Shown piece by piece: positions 1-9,197 of a stretch of DNA of 50,005 bases. The notes below the pieces were generated by a model, which worked only from the letters and a program-made list of their open reading frames with translations, ran no database searches and had not been told where the DNA came from. This stretch comes from Alphaproteobacteria bacterium. Lineage in GTDB: Bacteria; Pseudomonadota; Alphaproteobacteria; Caedimonadales; UBA1908. The first letter of the stretch is position 1, and every line of letters begins with the position of its first letter. The stretch is taken from contig JAJTHL010000012.1 in NCBI GenBank assembly GCA_021298595.1, forward strand, positions 1 to 50,005. Reading direction: 5' to 3'. The position numbers and the translations under genes were made by a program.

Positions 1-79
1 ATGCAGAAAACGCTAGATCTAGAATGACACGTTTTATATGGGGCTGTTTTTATCTATCTGTCTTTTATAGGATATAAAG

Positions 80-1246
80 ATGAAGAAAAGATTTATTTGG
101 TTCTGGGCGGCTTTTAATATCCCGCTCAGCATGACCCCTCTTTGGGCACAAAACCAGGTGCGGTGCCCAATTTTATTCGCCTTGTACGATGTGGCAGATG
201 TAAACGCTCTAAAAGTTGTGGCAGATACCCTTGCAACTCATAATAAGAAAGTCTGTTTTTTTGCATTAGGTCAAGCAAATACCCAGCTTAAAGATGACGC
301 CAGGGTTGTATTGCATGAAGTGGCGTTAGGAGGGGCGCAGACCTGGCCTCGTGAAAAGTTGCTTTCGCCCCATATGCTAAAACGTCTTCAAGATGAGTTA
401 CGACCCCAAGTTGTTGTCACGGGCATGGCGAGTGCGGCTCAGAACCAGATGCTTTCTTTAGCATACAAAAAATCATTTTCTTTTTATGACAATTTTGATC
501 CCATCAAAGACAAAGAGTATGTACAAGCATTTTTCATTCAAAGCCAAAGTTCGGGGGTCAAGCCTTTTTCCTTTTGGGTTGCGAGCGACAAAACCGCCCA
601 AAGCTTTAGGACCGAGCCGCGTGCTCACGGCGTGTCAGTGGATGTTGTGGGGCAACCTGTATTGGAAGAATGGAGCACTCTTTTCGAGGAAACGGACAGA
701 GCAGCCCTAAAACGCACGCTTAAGATTCCTGACAAGCGCCAAGTGATCTTGTTTGCAGGGGGATATGATGAGAGTTATGAGAGGCATTTTCGGTTGTTTT
801 TAGAAGCAGTAATTCCCCTCATCGACCCACTAAATCTTGAAATCTTGATCACTTACCACCCCAAAACTAACGGAGATCTTGAGAAAAAAGTGGTAAGTAG
901 GCTCGACCTGCCCCATGTGCGCGTCATGGACACGCCTCCCATGGGCCCCTCCACCATCAAACTAGCTACCCTTGCGAGCATTTTTATGTGCCACAAATCA
1001 TCTTTGGGACCTCAAGCGATTTCTCAAAATCTTCCAATGATTTATGTGGCCGATCCTAGAACCTACAAGAATTTCGTGATCGAGCAGAACTTAGCATCCA
1101 TCTCCAATGACAAAATGAAGATCAGGCGCCACATCAAGGAACAACTTCTTTGTAAGAAGATGGTTTCCCTCAACACCCTCGGGATGCCCAAGGACCCCGC
1201 ATCACAGATCATGGCGCGCAAAATTCTCAGGGCTTTGGAGGATTAA
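80..1246 (+). CDS. Secreted protein with a GT-B glycosyltransferase-like fold
   Basis: A 388-residue protein. Residues 1-24 look like a Sec signal peptide (MKKR, a hydrophobic stretch, then a cleavage site near LWAQ). The rest alternates beta/alpha segments in two halves. The N-terminal half opens with a Rossmann-like strand (CPILFALYDVADV). The second half starts near residue 220 with VILFAGGYDESYERHF and continues through ITYHPKT and a late segment around MCHKSSLGPQA. That pattern resembles the C-terminal half of GT-B enzymes of the CDP-glycerol transferase/epimerase type. The start is supported by AGGA about 8 bases upstream. The fold is inferred from pattern only; I cannot name a substrate. 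A GT-B domain behind a signal peptide is odd, because nucleotide-sugar donors are cytoplasmic. It could instead be a membrane-anchored cytoplasmic enzyme or a non-enzymatic relative. Confidence 0.6.
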   Translation: MKKRFIWFWAAFNIPLSMTPLWAQNQVRCPILFALYDVADVNALKVVADTLATHNKKVCFFALGQANTQLKDDARVVLHEVALGGAQTWPREKLLSPHMLKRLQDELRPQVVVTGMASAAQNQMLSLAYKKSFSFYDNFDPIKDKEYVQAFFIQSQSSGVKPFSFWVASDKTAQSFRTEPRAHGVSVDVVGQPVLEEWSTLFEETDRAALKRTLKIPDKRQVILFAGGYDESYERHFRLFLEAVIPLIDPLNLEILITYHPKTNGDLEKKVVSRLDLPHVRVMDTPPMGPSTIKLATLASIFMCHKSSLGPQAISQNLPMIYVADPRTYKNFVIEQNLASISNDKMKIRRHIKEQLLCKKMVSLNTLGMPKDPASQIMARKILRALED

Positions 1247-1403
1247 AGTAAAAAGATAGTCATATCTTTTCAAAAGGATGAAACTCTATGTTGCTTGAAA
1301 AATATCCCTGCTGATATTTTCTATTGAGGAAATAAGAAGATCGCTATAAAATTAAAGTATAAATAAAAAATATTTGATGTCTCTACGAACGGGGAGGGGC
1401 GCC

Positions 1404-2867
1404 ATGCCCTTTGGTAAAAAGTCGCGGCTGTCACATATCACGTCTTTTTTTTGGCAAAAAGACGACGGGGCTGTTGCGATTATGTTTGCCCTGTGTTTAC
1501 CAGTATTTTTAACGCTCGCGGCTTTTAGTTATAATACGGGCGTTCAGTCTTATGCCAGAACAAAAATGGAGTACGCGGCTGACGCCACCGCTCTTGCCGT
1601 GGCAAGGTACGACCCAACCAATGCTACATCTCTTGGATCGAACGTTTTCAATGCAAATTTTTCTCAAGGTTTTTTTGGCATTAACGTAACTCCCAATATT
1701 AATATTTCAGCGGATGGGACAAGGATTACTGTCACTGCGTCCTCCACCATGCCAACCCTTATGTCTCCTTTCTTGACGACAAAGGAATTAACAGTCAAAG
1801 CCAAATCCGTCGTGCAGACATCTTTAACCTCCTTAGAGGTCGTCTTGGTTTTGGACGTCACAGGGTCCATGGCAGACAACAATAAAATCGGAAATTTACG
1901 CACGGCCGCTAACCAGTTCCTTTCCATTCTTTTTGGTCAAGACACCGTGTCGTCTACAACACGTGTTTCTATTGTGCCCTTTGTGGCCTCAGTCAACGTC
2001 GGACCGGCTTATACAAGCTGGTTGACGGATCCGACAACAGCGCTTCTAACCTCACAAGGGGGGCAGTTCCCAAGAGGACAACCATGGAGAGGGTGTGTGG
2101 GGGCCAGAGCCTCTCCTTATGAAGAAACGGAGTCTCCACCCAGTACGGCAAAATGGCCTACGTACTACACCCCGACGACTTATGTGAATGCAAGTTCCAG
2201 GAATGATAATGATTGGACTGTTGATGGATCTGGCAACGTTGTCATAAAAACTACGAGTGTTCCGACAGTTGGCCCCAACAGAAGCTGTGGCCCTGCCATA
2301 CTTCCGCTGACCAATAGGCTTGCCCCCCTCAAAGCCCTCGTGGATAGTTTGCAACCCATTAACGGGGGAGGGACCTTTAACAATTTAGGTCTGGCCTGGG
2401 GTTGGCGCACCATCTCTCCCTTGTGGAAGGGGCTTTGGAATGGAGGTATTGATCCTTTAGACTACGGTACGTCAAACAATAGAAAAGTGCTCGTGTTGGA
2501 AACTGATGGTGATAATCAATGGTTTGATGACTCACTGCCTCCAGCCACGGGTGACCCAACGGCCTACGGTTACGGGAATACTTATGCGACGCGTTTGGGA
2601 TTAGGAAAACTAGGGGGCGCAACCACCATTTCAGCCGCCAAAACGAAAATTGACAGCCTTGTGGCCACCATGTGTCAAAACATTAAAAATAAGGGTATTG
2701 AAATCTATACTGTGACTTTTCTCGTGAGCAACGCAACAACGCGGACGCTTTACCAGAATTGTGCCTCAAAACCCAGCAATTACTATAATATTACGAGTTC
2801 ACCTAACATTGTGACAGCCTTTAACGATATTGCCAATAAGATAAAAACTATTAGGATTATCGAATGA
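1404..2867 (+). CDS. TadG-like protein with von Willebrand A domain
   Basis: A Flp/Tad pilus-associated membrane protein of the TadG type. After a basic N-terminus comes the typical TadE/G segment: DDGAVAIMFALCLPVFLTLA (one transmembrane helix), then a stretch ending in YAADATALAVAR, as in processed pseudopilin-like proteins. The vWA domain begins at VVLVLDVTGSMADNN, giving a DxTGS metal-ion-dependent adhesion site, with a later acidic TDGDN element. Start choice: the reading frame is open from TTG 1374 and ATG 1377, but ATG 1404 is preceded at about 6 bases by GGGGAGGGG, the only good ribosome site, so I prefer it. The stop overlaps the next start by ATGA, indicating translational coupling. 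Tad ATPases, secretin and pilin genes are not in the window, so they must lie elsewhere or be absent. Confidence 0.8.
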   Translation: MPFGKKSRLSHITSFFWQKDDGAVAIMFALCLPVFLTLAAFSYNTGVQSYARTKMEYAADATALAVARYDPTNATSLGSNVFNANFSQGFFGINVTPNINISADGTRITVTASSTMPTLMSPFLTTKELTVKAKSVVQTSLTSLEVVLVLDVTGSMADNNKIGNLRTAANQFLSILFGQDTVSSTTRVSIVPFVASVNVGPAYTSWLTDPTTALLTSQGGQFPRGQPWRGCVGARASPYEETESPPSTAKWPTYYTPTTYVNASSRNDNDWTVDGSGNVVIKTTSVPTVGPNRSCGPAILPLTNRLAPLKALVDSLQPINGGGTFNNLGLAWGWRTISPLWKGLWNGGIDPLDYGTSNNRKVLVLETDGDNQWFDDSLPPATGDPTAYGYGNTYATRLGLGKLGGATTISAAKTKIDSLVATMCQNIKNKGIEIYTVTFLVSNATTRTLYQNCASKPSNYYNITSSPNIVTAFNDIANKIKTIRIIE

Positions 2868-3502
2868 GCAGATCAGTTAAGCTCAGGTTAGGGGTCTTAT
2901 CTTGGTGTAGGCGGTTGGCAACCCACTGTAGGAGGCAGTGCCGTGAAACCAACGGTGCCGCCATGATTGAGTTTGCCATTGTAGCGCCTGTGTTTTTAAC
3001 CATTCTTATTGGGATTTTTGATGTCGGCATTATGATGATTATTCGCACCTCCATTGAAGAGGGGGCGCGGGCGGCGTCCCGGTATGGTATTACAGGGGGG
3101 GCTGCAAGCTCTTCCACAAGAGATGGGTCCATAAACCAGGTCGTCCTTAATACCATTGCCACGTACAGTGGGGGCATTGTGGACACGACCAAAGTGACCA
3201 TCACAGTGAAATCTTACGCCTCCTTGAGTAATGTGGGACAGCCCGAGCCCTTTGTGGACACCAACGGTGATGGAAAATACGCGGGGGCTGGTCAGCCGGG
3301 CGGCCCAGAACCCTTTACTGATGTGAACGGTAACGGTAAATGGGATGCGGATCAGGGTCTTGTGGGGTCTTACGGGACAGGTGGTCAGGCAGTCGAGTAT
3401 CTCATAAGCTATCGGTGGACTCCTTACATCTTGAGATTTATTCCTGCGTTGGGAACAATTACCATGACAGGAACGGCCACTGTTAACAATGAAGAATTCT
3501 AA
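2864..3502 (+). CDS. TadE-like pilus assembly protein with duplicated Asp/Asn-Gly loop insert
   Basis: A 212-residue TadE-family protein. A basic N-terminus is followed by ETNGAAMIEFAIVAPVFLTI, which carries the TadE hallmark (small residues, then IEFA and one hydrophobic helix), then ARAASRYG. Residues about 125-165 are unusual: EPFVDTNGDGKY and EPFTDVNGNGKWDAD form two copies of a short motif resembling the calcium-binding loop of dockerin/thrombospondin type-3 repeats (DxNxDG). The C-terminus returns to TadE-like beta segments. The gene starts inside the stop of the TadG-like gene (ATGA) and is followed 11 bases after its stop by another TadE gene, so the three form one operon. Family assignment is secure at the N-terminus; calcium binding is inferred. 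Confidence 0.8.
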   Translation: MSRSVKLRLGVLSWCRRLATHCRRQCRETNGAAMIEFAIVAPVFLTILIGIFDVGIMMIIRTSIEEGARAASRYGITGGAASSSTRDGSINQVVLNTIATYSGGIVDTTKVTITVKSYASLSNVGQPEPFVDTNGDGKYAGAGQPGGPEPFTDVNGNGKWDADQGLVGSYGTGGQAVEYLISYRWTPYILRFIPALGTITMTGTATVNNEEF

Positions 3503-3513
3503 AGGTTTGATCT

Positions 3514-4077
3514 ATGGGACAGCAAAAAAATAAACGGTTTTTCTTAAGTGAAAGAGGGAACGTTGCCATAGAGTTCGCCCTGATTATGCCCATTTTAGTG
3601 ACCCTCGTCATGGGCATTTTCGAGCTTAATAACTACATTCTTGCTCACAACAGGCTGAGTCGTACGGCGTCAGAACTGGCAAACTTAATCTGTCGTCAAC
3701 AAACAAATGCGGCGACCATTACTGGATACCTCAAAACGCCTCAGGTAACGCTTTCCCAGTATAATTTTGCGGGCTACGGAACCGCTATTGCGACCCATAT
3801 TTATAACAGGGGGCAAACAACTCAAGCCGCCAACATGCTTATTGGGTGGCAGCTGTCCGTTGGCTCATCGAGAAGTAAAATTGGGACAGCCCAAGGGGCA
3901 CCAAGCAACATTCCCGGGAGTCTTGTTGTAACGGGCCCCCAAGAAATCGTCGTGGTAGAGCTTTACTTAACCTACAAACCTGTTTTATCTGTGCCGTTTT
4001 TATCTCTCAATACGAGTCTCTATAAAACAGCTGTTTTTACCTCTCGTGTGACGACCCTGTATCCTCTTTTGACATAG
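3514..4077 (+). CDS. TadE-like pilus assembly protein
   Basis: A 187-residue membrane protein with the TadE signature near the N-terminus: ERGNVAIEFALIMPILVTLV followed by MGIFELNNYILAHNRLSRTA. One transmembrane helix anchors it, and the rest is predicted extracytoplasmic. It lacks the Asp/Gly insert of its neighbour. It is the last gene of the three-gene Tad-type cluster and ends facing the convergent secreted-protein gene. TadE-type proteins are minor pseudopilins of Flp pili; whether a pilus is made cannot be judged here. Confidence 0.78.
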   Translation: MGQQKNKRFFLSERGNVAIEFALIMPILVTLVMGIFELNNYILAHNRLSRTASELANLICRQQTNAATITGYLKTPQVTLSQYNFAGYGTAIATHIYNRGQTTQAANMLIGWQLSVGSSRSKIGTAQGAPSNIPGSLVVTGPQEIVVVELYLTYKPVLSVPFLSLNTSLYKTAVFTSRVTTLYPLLT

Positions 4078-4130
4078 ATTTTTGAAAATTTGGTAAAGAT
4101 TTGACACTACATGTGTTGGGGCCTCAGTAC

Positions 4131-6035
4131 TCAAGATTCAGGATCATCATGAAGTCCAAGCCCTCTTTTAATGAGCTCATAACAAAACGATTTCACCACG
4201 CCCGCAGGAAGGGTTGTATCCTGTTTTCCGTGCTTAGGGGCAATGGTTAGACTTTTTTCGTGGGGGAAGTGCAACACGCTGTGAGACCCGGTGACGGTAA
4301 CGTGGGCATGGAGCCCTGGCATGTCCCGACGAATTTGATTAATGCAAACAAGAACACGCTGCCATTTGATGCGTCCTTTCAGTTTCATTTGAGCAAGCTC
4401 TTGTCGTGCGCGCTCCTCAAGACTCCTAGAAGCAGAGGCATCACGCCCATTTGAAGAAGAGGCCGAAGGTTGGTGTGGACCTTTCTTTTTTTGACTACTC
4501 CCTCTCCTGCCTTGATTATTTTGAGGCGTATATGTTTTTTGAGCCGACGATATAGTTGATGCCTGATTCTGGGGTGCGAGGCGTCCCTTGATCTGGTCTA
4601 AAAGAAGCTGCTCTTTTTCAAGTATCACTCCATGGGCAGATTTGCCATAACACTTTTCTACGACGCCAACAAAAGCCTGCATGGGTGTGGCCAGATCCTC
4701 CTCTTGGGTTGGTAAAGGCGTTGCTGGACTCTCACTCCGTTCTTTTTCATGGGGCGCATCATCTAGAACCACACTCAGTGGCGGGAGCGCCAATGAAGGA
4801 GAAAAAGCGATGACCGGGAAGTTCGCGGCAGGCCCACCACTTTCCATTACAGACGTTACACTCCCAAGGCTAAGGACCTCTGAATTACGTGGCGAGATTG
4901 AAAGATTTTCCACATCGCACAAGGTATCTTCAAGGCATAAAAGTTCAAAAAGAGCCATATCTTCATCAGTCGTAGGAAGCGCGACAAAGTCCTTGATGTT
5001 GGTTTGCAAAGATTTGAGCGTCTCTGGATCATTTCGCGCGAAAAGGTTTCTCAGTAATTTCATCGCTTCTGTTGGCACATGGGAGAAGCCGATAAGATGG
5101 TCATCATCAAAGAAGTTCTCGGTCACATTTTGTGTTGTATCAGCCAAAGAAAAAGGTCTTTTTGAGTCACCCCCATAGTACCCAAACATCCGCCAAGGGA
5201 AGTGGAGACCTGCTTGGTGATAAGTTGCCTGATAGCAAAGAAAGATGCCATCCTCTTTAACGGGCTGTCCATTGTTCAAAAGAACCACAGATTCGCAGGG
5301 ATTTCGCTCAATTGTATGACAAAAATCATAGCTGACAAACGGCCCCTCTAAAGTGGAGGCGGTGGTGAGCAAGTAATGATCATTTTCACATAAGTAAAAA
5401 AGTGGTTTTGATAAAGACACAGACTTTTGTGGTAAAAGTCCGTTGGGATCCTCAAAACTGTGGGGATAGTGCGCCTTAAGGATGGCGACGTACGCATCGG
5501 ACAAATGGATAAAAGCGTCTGTGATTCTACGGTAAGTGTACTGTGCTTGGCGGGATGCGATTTTATCCTTAAGGCCAACCCTTTCACGCTGTAAACGTTC
5601 ACGTTCATCGATCACAACAATATTGAGGAAACCATAAAGGGTGCTCAGTGTTTGGCTCAAAGTCTCTTCAAGGGCAAGAAGCTTGTGACGGGACAAACGG
5701 CCAATATTTTTTTGTCTTGTTTTTTCTGGGCCGCAAAACAAAGACATCAGAAGATCAAGCGTTTGGTTAAAAGGGATTTGAGCTGCAGATTTTTTAAAAT
5801 ACCGCGTTGTGGCCTCATCTGTTTCGCGCAAGGTCTCCTTCATAACAAAGCTCTGCAAGATCTTTATCTCTTGCGTTGGGTCGAATGTACCAAGCTTAAA
5901 CACCGGGGTTATGTGGGAAAAAGAAGTTGGCGCCTCTTCTTCTGTCATAACACATGCGCTCGCATGGCAAGAAAGTGATGTCCACACTAAAATGCCAAAA
6001 ATTATTGATTTAAATGTAAAGTATTTAGTTTTCAT
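4131..6035 (-). CDS. Secreted protein with C-terminal HicA-like domain
   Basis: About 634 residues from the ATG at 6035. This start gives a clean signal peptide (MKTKYFTF, hydrophobic core, cleavage near CHASA); an upstream TTG at 6092 would bury it. Neither start has a strong ribosome site. Most of the protein (residues 30-450) has no family I recognise. A low-complexity Ser/Gln/Lys/Gly linker follows. The last about 75 residues contain GSHSVLHFPH, then LTIAPKHGK, then LPAGVVKSFCYEL. This matches the order of the HicA mRNA-interferase fold (GSHxxh, TxPxHxxK, pxGTLxxI). HicA toxins are normally about 60-85 residues, cytoplasmic and paired with HicB; here there is no HicB neighbour and the domain sits on an exported protein. 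The domain call is motif-based and unverified. Confidence 0.6.
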   Translation of the reverse strand: MKTKYFTFKSIIFGILVWTSLSCHASACVMTEEEAPTSFSHITPVFKLGTFDPTQEIKILQSFVMKETLRETDEATTRYFKKSAAQIPFNQTLDLLMSLFCGPEKTRQKNIGRLSRHKLLALEETLSQTLSTLYGFLNIVVIDERERLQRERVGLKDKIASRQAQYTYRRITDAFIHLSDAYVAILKAHYPHSFEDPNGLLPQKSVSLSKPLFYLCENDHYLLTTASTLEGPFVSYDFCHTIERNPCESVVLLNNGQPVKEDGIFLCYQATYHQAGLHFPWRMFGYYGGDSKRPFSLADTTQNVTENFFDDDHLIGFSHVPTEAMKLLRNLFARNDPETLKSLQTNIKDFVALPTTDEDMALFELLCLEDTLCDVENLSISPRNSEVLSLGSVTSVMESGGPAANFPVIAFSPSLALPPLSVVLDDAPHEKERSESPATPLPTQEEDLATPMQAFVGVVEKCYGKSAHGVILEKEQLLLDQIKGRLAPQNQASTISSAQKTYTPQNNQGRRGSSQKKKGPHQPSASSSNGRDASASRSLEERARQELAQMKLKGRIKWQRVLVCINQIRRDMPGLHAHVTVTGSHSVLHFPHEKSLTIAPKHGKQDTTLPAGVVKSFCYELIKRGLGLHDDPES

Positions 6036-6142
6036 GGGCTGTAAAGATAAAAGAACTCCTTTACTTATAAGAAAAAAGCGCCAATCTGTCAAAGAAAGAA
6101 CCGCAAAGCCCCCAAGCTGTCAAAGACCGCCTGGGGCGTAGA

Positions 6143-8833
6143 TTATGCAGCCTTTTCTTGGGTTATGCTGCGAATAACATATGGAAGAATACCATCATTT
6201 TGGTAATAAAAAAGTTCATCCATGGTATCGATACGACATTTAAGAGAAACGCTCTGTTGGTGGCCGTCCGAATAGGTGATCACGCATGGGAGGTCACACC
6301 TTGGCGAAAGCGTATCGGCGATTCCAGAAATACTAAAGGTTTCCTGACCCGTTAATCCAAGGGTTTTCCTTGTGGTGCCTGCCGGAAACTCTAGGGGGAG
6401 AACACCCATGCCAACGAGGTTAGATCGATGAATGCGCTCGAAACTCTCGGCAACAACAGCTTTGACCCCAAGGAGTTTTGTGCCTTTGGCGGCCCAGTCA
6501 CGGGATGACCCCGTGCCGTACTCTTTGCCAGCAACGATTACAAGAGGGATGTGTTGGGATTGATATCCCATGGCAGCGTCATAAATAGTCATCAGCTCGC
6601 CAGACGGCATATAGCGTGTATAGCCTCCTGTGCGCTCCGGGACCATTTCATTTTGAATGCGAATATTGGCAAAGGTGCCGCGCATCATGACCTCATGGTT
6701 GCCGCGCCTTGATCCGTAAGAATTAAAGTCGGCGGGTGCAATCCCATGAGAGATAAGGTATAGCCCTGCAGGCGTTTCCTTTTTGATAGACCCTGCAGGA
6801 GAGATATGATCCGTTGTGATGCTATCCCCAAAAAGGGCTAAAGGACGCGCCTCCTCAATATTTGTAAGATTGGTGGGTTTAGGACCCATGCCATCAAAAA
6901 ACGGCGGCTTTTTCACGTACGTACTATTAGCATCCCAATGATAGGTCGTGGATGTATCACTGGTAAGGTCAGCCCACGCTTTTTCTCCCTTAAACACATC
7001 CCCATATCGTTTGCGGAACATATTGGAGGTGATGCAAGAGTCTACACATTCTTGAATCTCTTGATTGCTTGGCCAAATATCTTTGAGATAGATGGGTTTT
7101 CCCATGGGATCTAGGCCCAGGGGTTCCGTTGTAAGGTCATGCTTAATCGTCCCTGCAAGGGCGTATGCGACCACAAGCATGGGCGATGCCAGATAGTTAA
7201 GTTTGACTTGAGGATGAATGCGGCCTTCAAAATTTCTGTTGCCTGACAGGATGCTTGCGACCGATAAGTTATTGTCATCAATGGCGTTTGCTATGGGCAC
7301 GTCAAGGGGGCCTGAATTTCCGATACAGGTTGTGCATCCGTACCCAACAAGGTTAAAGCCAAGAGCATCTAAATCCTTGTTAAGTCCTGATAAAGCCAAG
7401 TAGTCTGTGACAACCTGAGAGCCTGGGGCAAGAGAGGTTTTTACCCAAGGCTTTGTCATAAGGCCAAGTTGTCGAGCTTTACGCGCCACAAGACCCGCCC
7501 CTAACATCACGGAGGGGTTCGAGGTATTGGTGCAGCTTGTAATGGCCGCAATAACGACACTACCCGAGGAAAGGTTAAAAGTCTGGCCGTGGTGTGTGAC
7601 AGGAACAGAGTCAGATTTTGCTGGGGTCTCTGCCGCGATGGCTTTCATACTTTGTTCTTTCATCTGGGACAAAACCACTTTGTCTTGAGGGCGTTTGGGG
7701 CCTGCCAGTGTAGGTACGATTGTCTTTAAGTCCAAATGGAGGGTTTGGCTAAATACGGGCGCCCAAGAACCATCACGCCACAGTCCTTGTGCCTTAGCAT
7801 AAGTTTCCACCAAGGAAACAAGATGCTCATCTCTGCCTGTAAAACTAAGATATCGCAGGGTTTCTTGATCTATGGGAAACATTGCACAGGTAGCACCGTA
7901 TTCTGGTGCCATGTTTGAGATGGTCGCCCGGTCGGCGATGGAAAGCTGAGAGAGACCTTCTCCGTAAAACTCCACAAATTTTCCAACTACACCATGGGAT
8001 CGCAGCATCTGTGTAACAGTCAAGACTAGGTCAGTGGCCGTTGCCCCTTCTGGAAGCCGTCCCGTGAGCTCGAATCCCACAACCTCAGGAATCAACATAG
8101 ACAAGGGTTGTCCCAGCATGGCGGCTTCGGCTTCAATTCCCCCTACACCCCATCCCAAAACGCCAAGGGCGTTAATCATGGTCGTATGGCTGTCTGTCCC
8201 CACAAGGGTATCCGGATAAATCCACGTATTATTTCCTATTTTTCTTTGCCAAACAACTTTGGCCAAATACTCTAGGTTGACTTGGTGACAGATTCCTGTC
8301 CCAGGAGGGACAACTCTGAAATTATTAAAAGACGCCTGTCCCCACTTTAAAAACGCGTATCGTTCTTTGTTGCGTGCGTATTCAAGATTAACATTGTCGC
8401 CGAATGCATGATCTGATGCGTAGGCATCCACCATCACAGAGTGATCGATGACCAGATCTACATCAGTGAGAGGGTTAATGAGCGTGGGGTTTCCCTGTTG
8501 ATCTTTGACGGCGTCCCGCATGGCTGCCAAATCAACCACAGCCGGCACACCCGTAAAGTCTTGCATCAATACTCTGGCAGGCGCAAACGCAATCTCTGTT
8601 TGAGAGGCGCGTGTCTTTTCCCACGTGGAAAGTGCTTTAATATCGTCTTTTGTCACTTGATGGCCATTTTCACGCCTGAGTAAGTTCTCTAAAAGAACTT
8701 TCAAACTATAAGGAAGGTTTTCAATACCACCAAGGGCCTCGTGAGCTTTGCGAAGGCATACATAGTGATAAGACTTTCCTTCGACGGATAGTGTTTTAAG
8801 GACTTGAAAAGAATCAAGGAATTCGTAACTCAC
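6143..8833 (-). CDS. acnA: Aconitate hydratase A
   Basis: Interconverts citrate and isocitrate in the TCA cycle using a 4Fe-4S cluster. At 896 residues it has the usual AcnA/IRP-type length and order. Visible signatures are ITSCTNTSNPSVM (first cluster cysteine), GYGCTTCIGNSGPL (the other two cysteines), the FGDSITTDHISPAGSI swivel-domain start, and YGTGSSRDWAAKG near the C-terminus. The start is GTG (MSYEFLDSF), with GGGAG 9 bases upstream. It is monocistronic by layout: about 290 bases separate it from the tRNA upstream, and 50 bases from the divergent-looking signal-peptide gene downstream. The sequence appears intact. Confidence 0.97.
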   Translation of the reverse strand: MSYEFLDSFQVLKTLSVEGKSYHYVCLRKAHEALGGIENLPYSLKVLLENLLRRENGHQVTKDDIKALSTWEKTRASQTEIAFAPARVLMQDFTGVPAVVDLAAMRDAVKDQQGNPTLINPLTDVDLVIDHSVMVDAYASDHAFGDNVNLEYARNKERYAFLKWGQASFNNFRVVPPGTGICHQVNLEYLAKVVWQRKIGNNTWIYPDTLVGTDSHTTMINALGVLGWGVGGIEAEAAMLGQPLSMLIPEVVGFELTGRLPEGATATDLVLTVTQMLRSHGVVGKFVEFYGEGLSQLSIADRATISNMAPEYGATCAMFPIDQETLRYLSFTGRDEHLVSLVETYAKAQGLWRDGSWAPVFSQTLHLDLKTIVPTLAGPKRPQDKVVLSQMKEQSMKAIAAETPAKSDSVPVTHHGQTFNLSSGSVVIAAITSCTNTSNPSVMLGAGLVARKARQLGLMTKPWVKTSLAPGSQVVTDYLALSGLNKDLDALGFNLVGYGCTTCIGNSGPLDVPIANAIDDNNLSVASILSGNRNFEGRIHPQVKLNYLASPMLVVAYALAGTIKHDLTTEPLGLDPMGKPIYLKDIWPSNQEIQECVDSCITSNMFRKRYGDVFKGEKAWADLTSDTSTTYHWDANSTYVKKPPFFDGMGPKPTNLTNIEEARPLALFGDSITTDHISPAGSIKKETPAGLYLISHGIAPADFNSYGSRRGNHEVMMRGTFANIRIQNEMVPERTGGYTRYMPSGELMTIYDAAMGYQSQHIPLVIVAGKEYGTGSSRDWAAKGTKLLGVKAVVAESFERIHRSNLVGMGVLPLEFPAGTTRKTLGLTGQETFSISGIADTLSPRCDLPCVITYSDGHQQSVSLKCRIDTMDELFYYQNDGILPYVIRSITQEKAA

Positions 8834-9121
8834 TGGCCTTTACTCCCTACTTATTTTGTTAGTTAAAATGCAAGTTATCTTCCATCCTAGCAGGTTGAAA
8901 AAAAACTGCATAGTTTTATGGTATTTGAGAAATCTTGAAAACATCTGTGTGATTTCTATCACAAGAAAGACCCAGAAGAAGATCGCTGATTTTGTGTGAG
9001 GCACAAAACAACTCTTAAAGTATTGGTGTGACAGGACCACTCTTTACGCAAAGTCGCTGGGGGGGGTACGAAGTAACTTCGGTATTTCAAAATAGTTAAC
9101 AAAAAGAGATCAAGAGTAAGA

Positions 9122-9197
9122 TGGCGTCCCCAAGGGGATTCGAACCCCTGTTGCCGCCGTGAGAGGGCGGTGTCCTAGGCCTCTAGACGATGGGGAC
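9122..9197 (-). tRNA. tRNA-Glu (anticodon CTC)
   Basis: Read on the minus strand, the 76 bases fold as a complete cloverleaf. The acceptor stem is GTCCCCA paired with TGGGGAC, and the discriminator G and CCA are encoded. The D arm begins TCGTCTAGAGGCCTAGGACA. The anticodon stem is CCGCC/GGCGG with loop CTCTCAC, placing CTC at positions 34-36. The T arm is CAGGGGTTCGAATCCCCTT. Body features match bacterial tRNA-Glu. CTC is a supplementary isoacceptor; a TTC tRNA would be expected elsewhere in the genome. Confidence 0.95.

Noticed and set aside
1-27. Short frame ATGCAGAAAACG... ending TGA at the window start
   Set aside because: Only eight codons; it could be the tail of an upstream gene, but nothing shows it.
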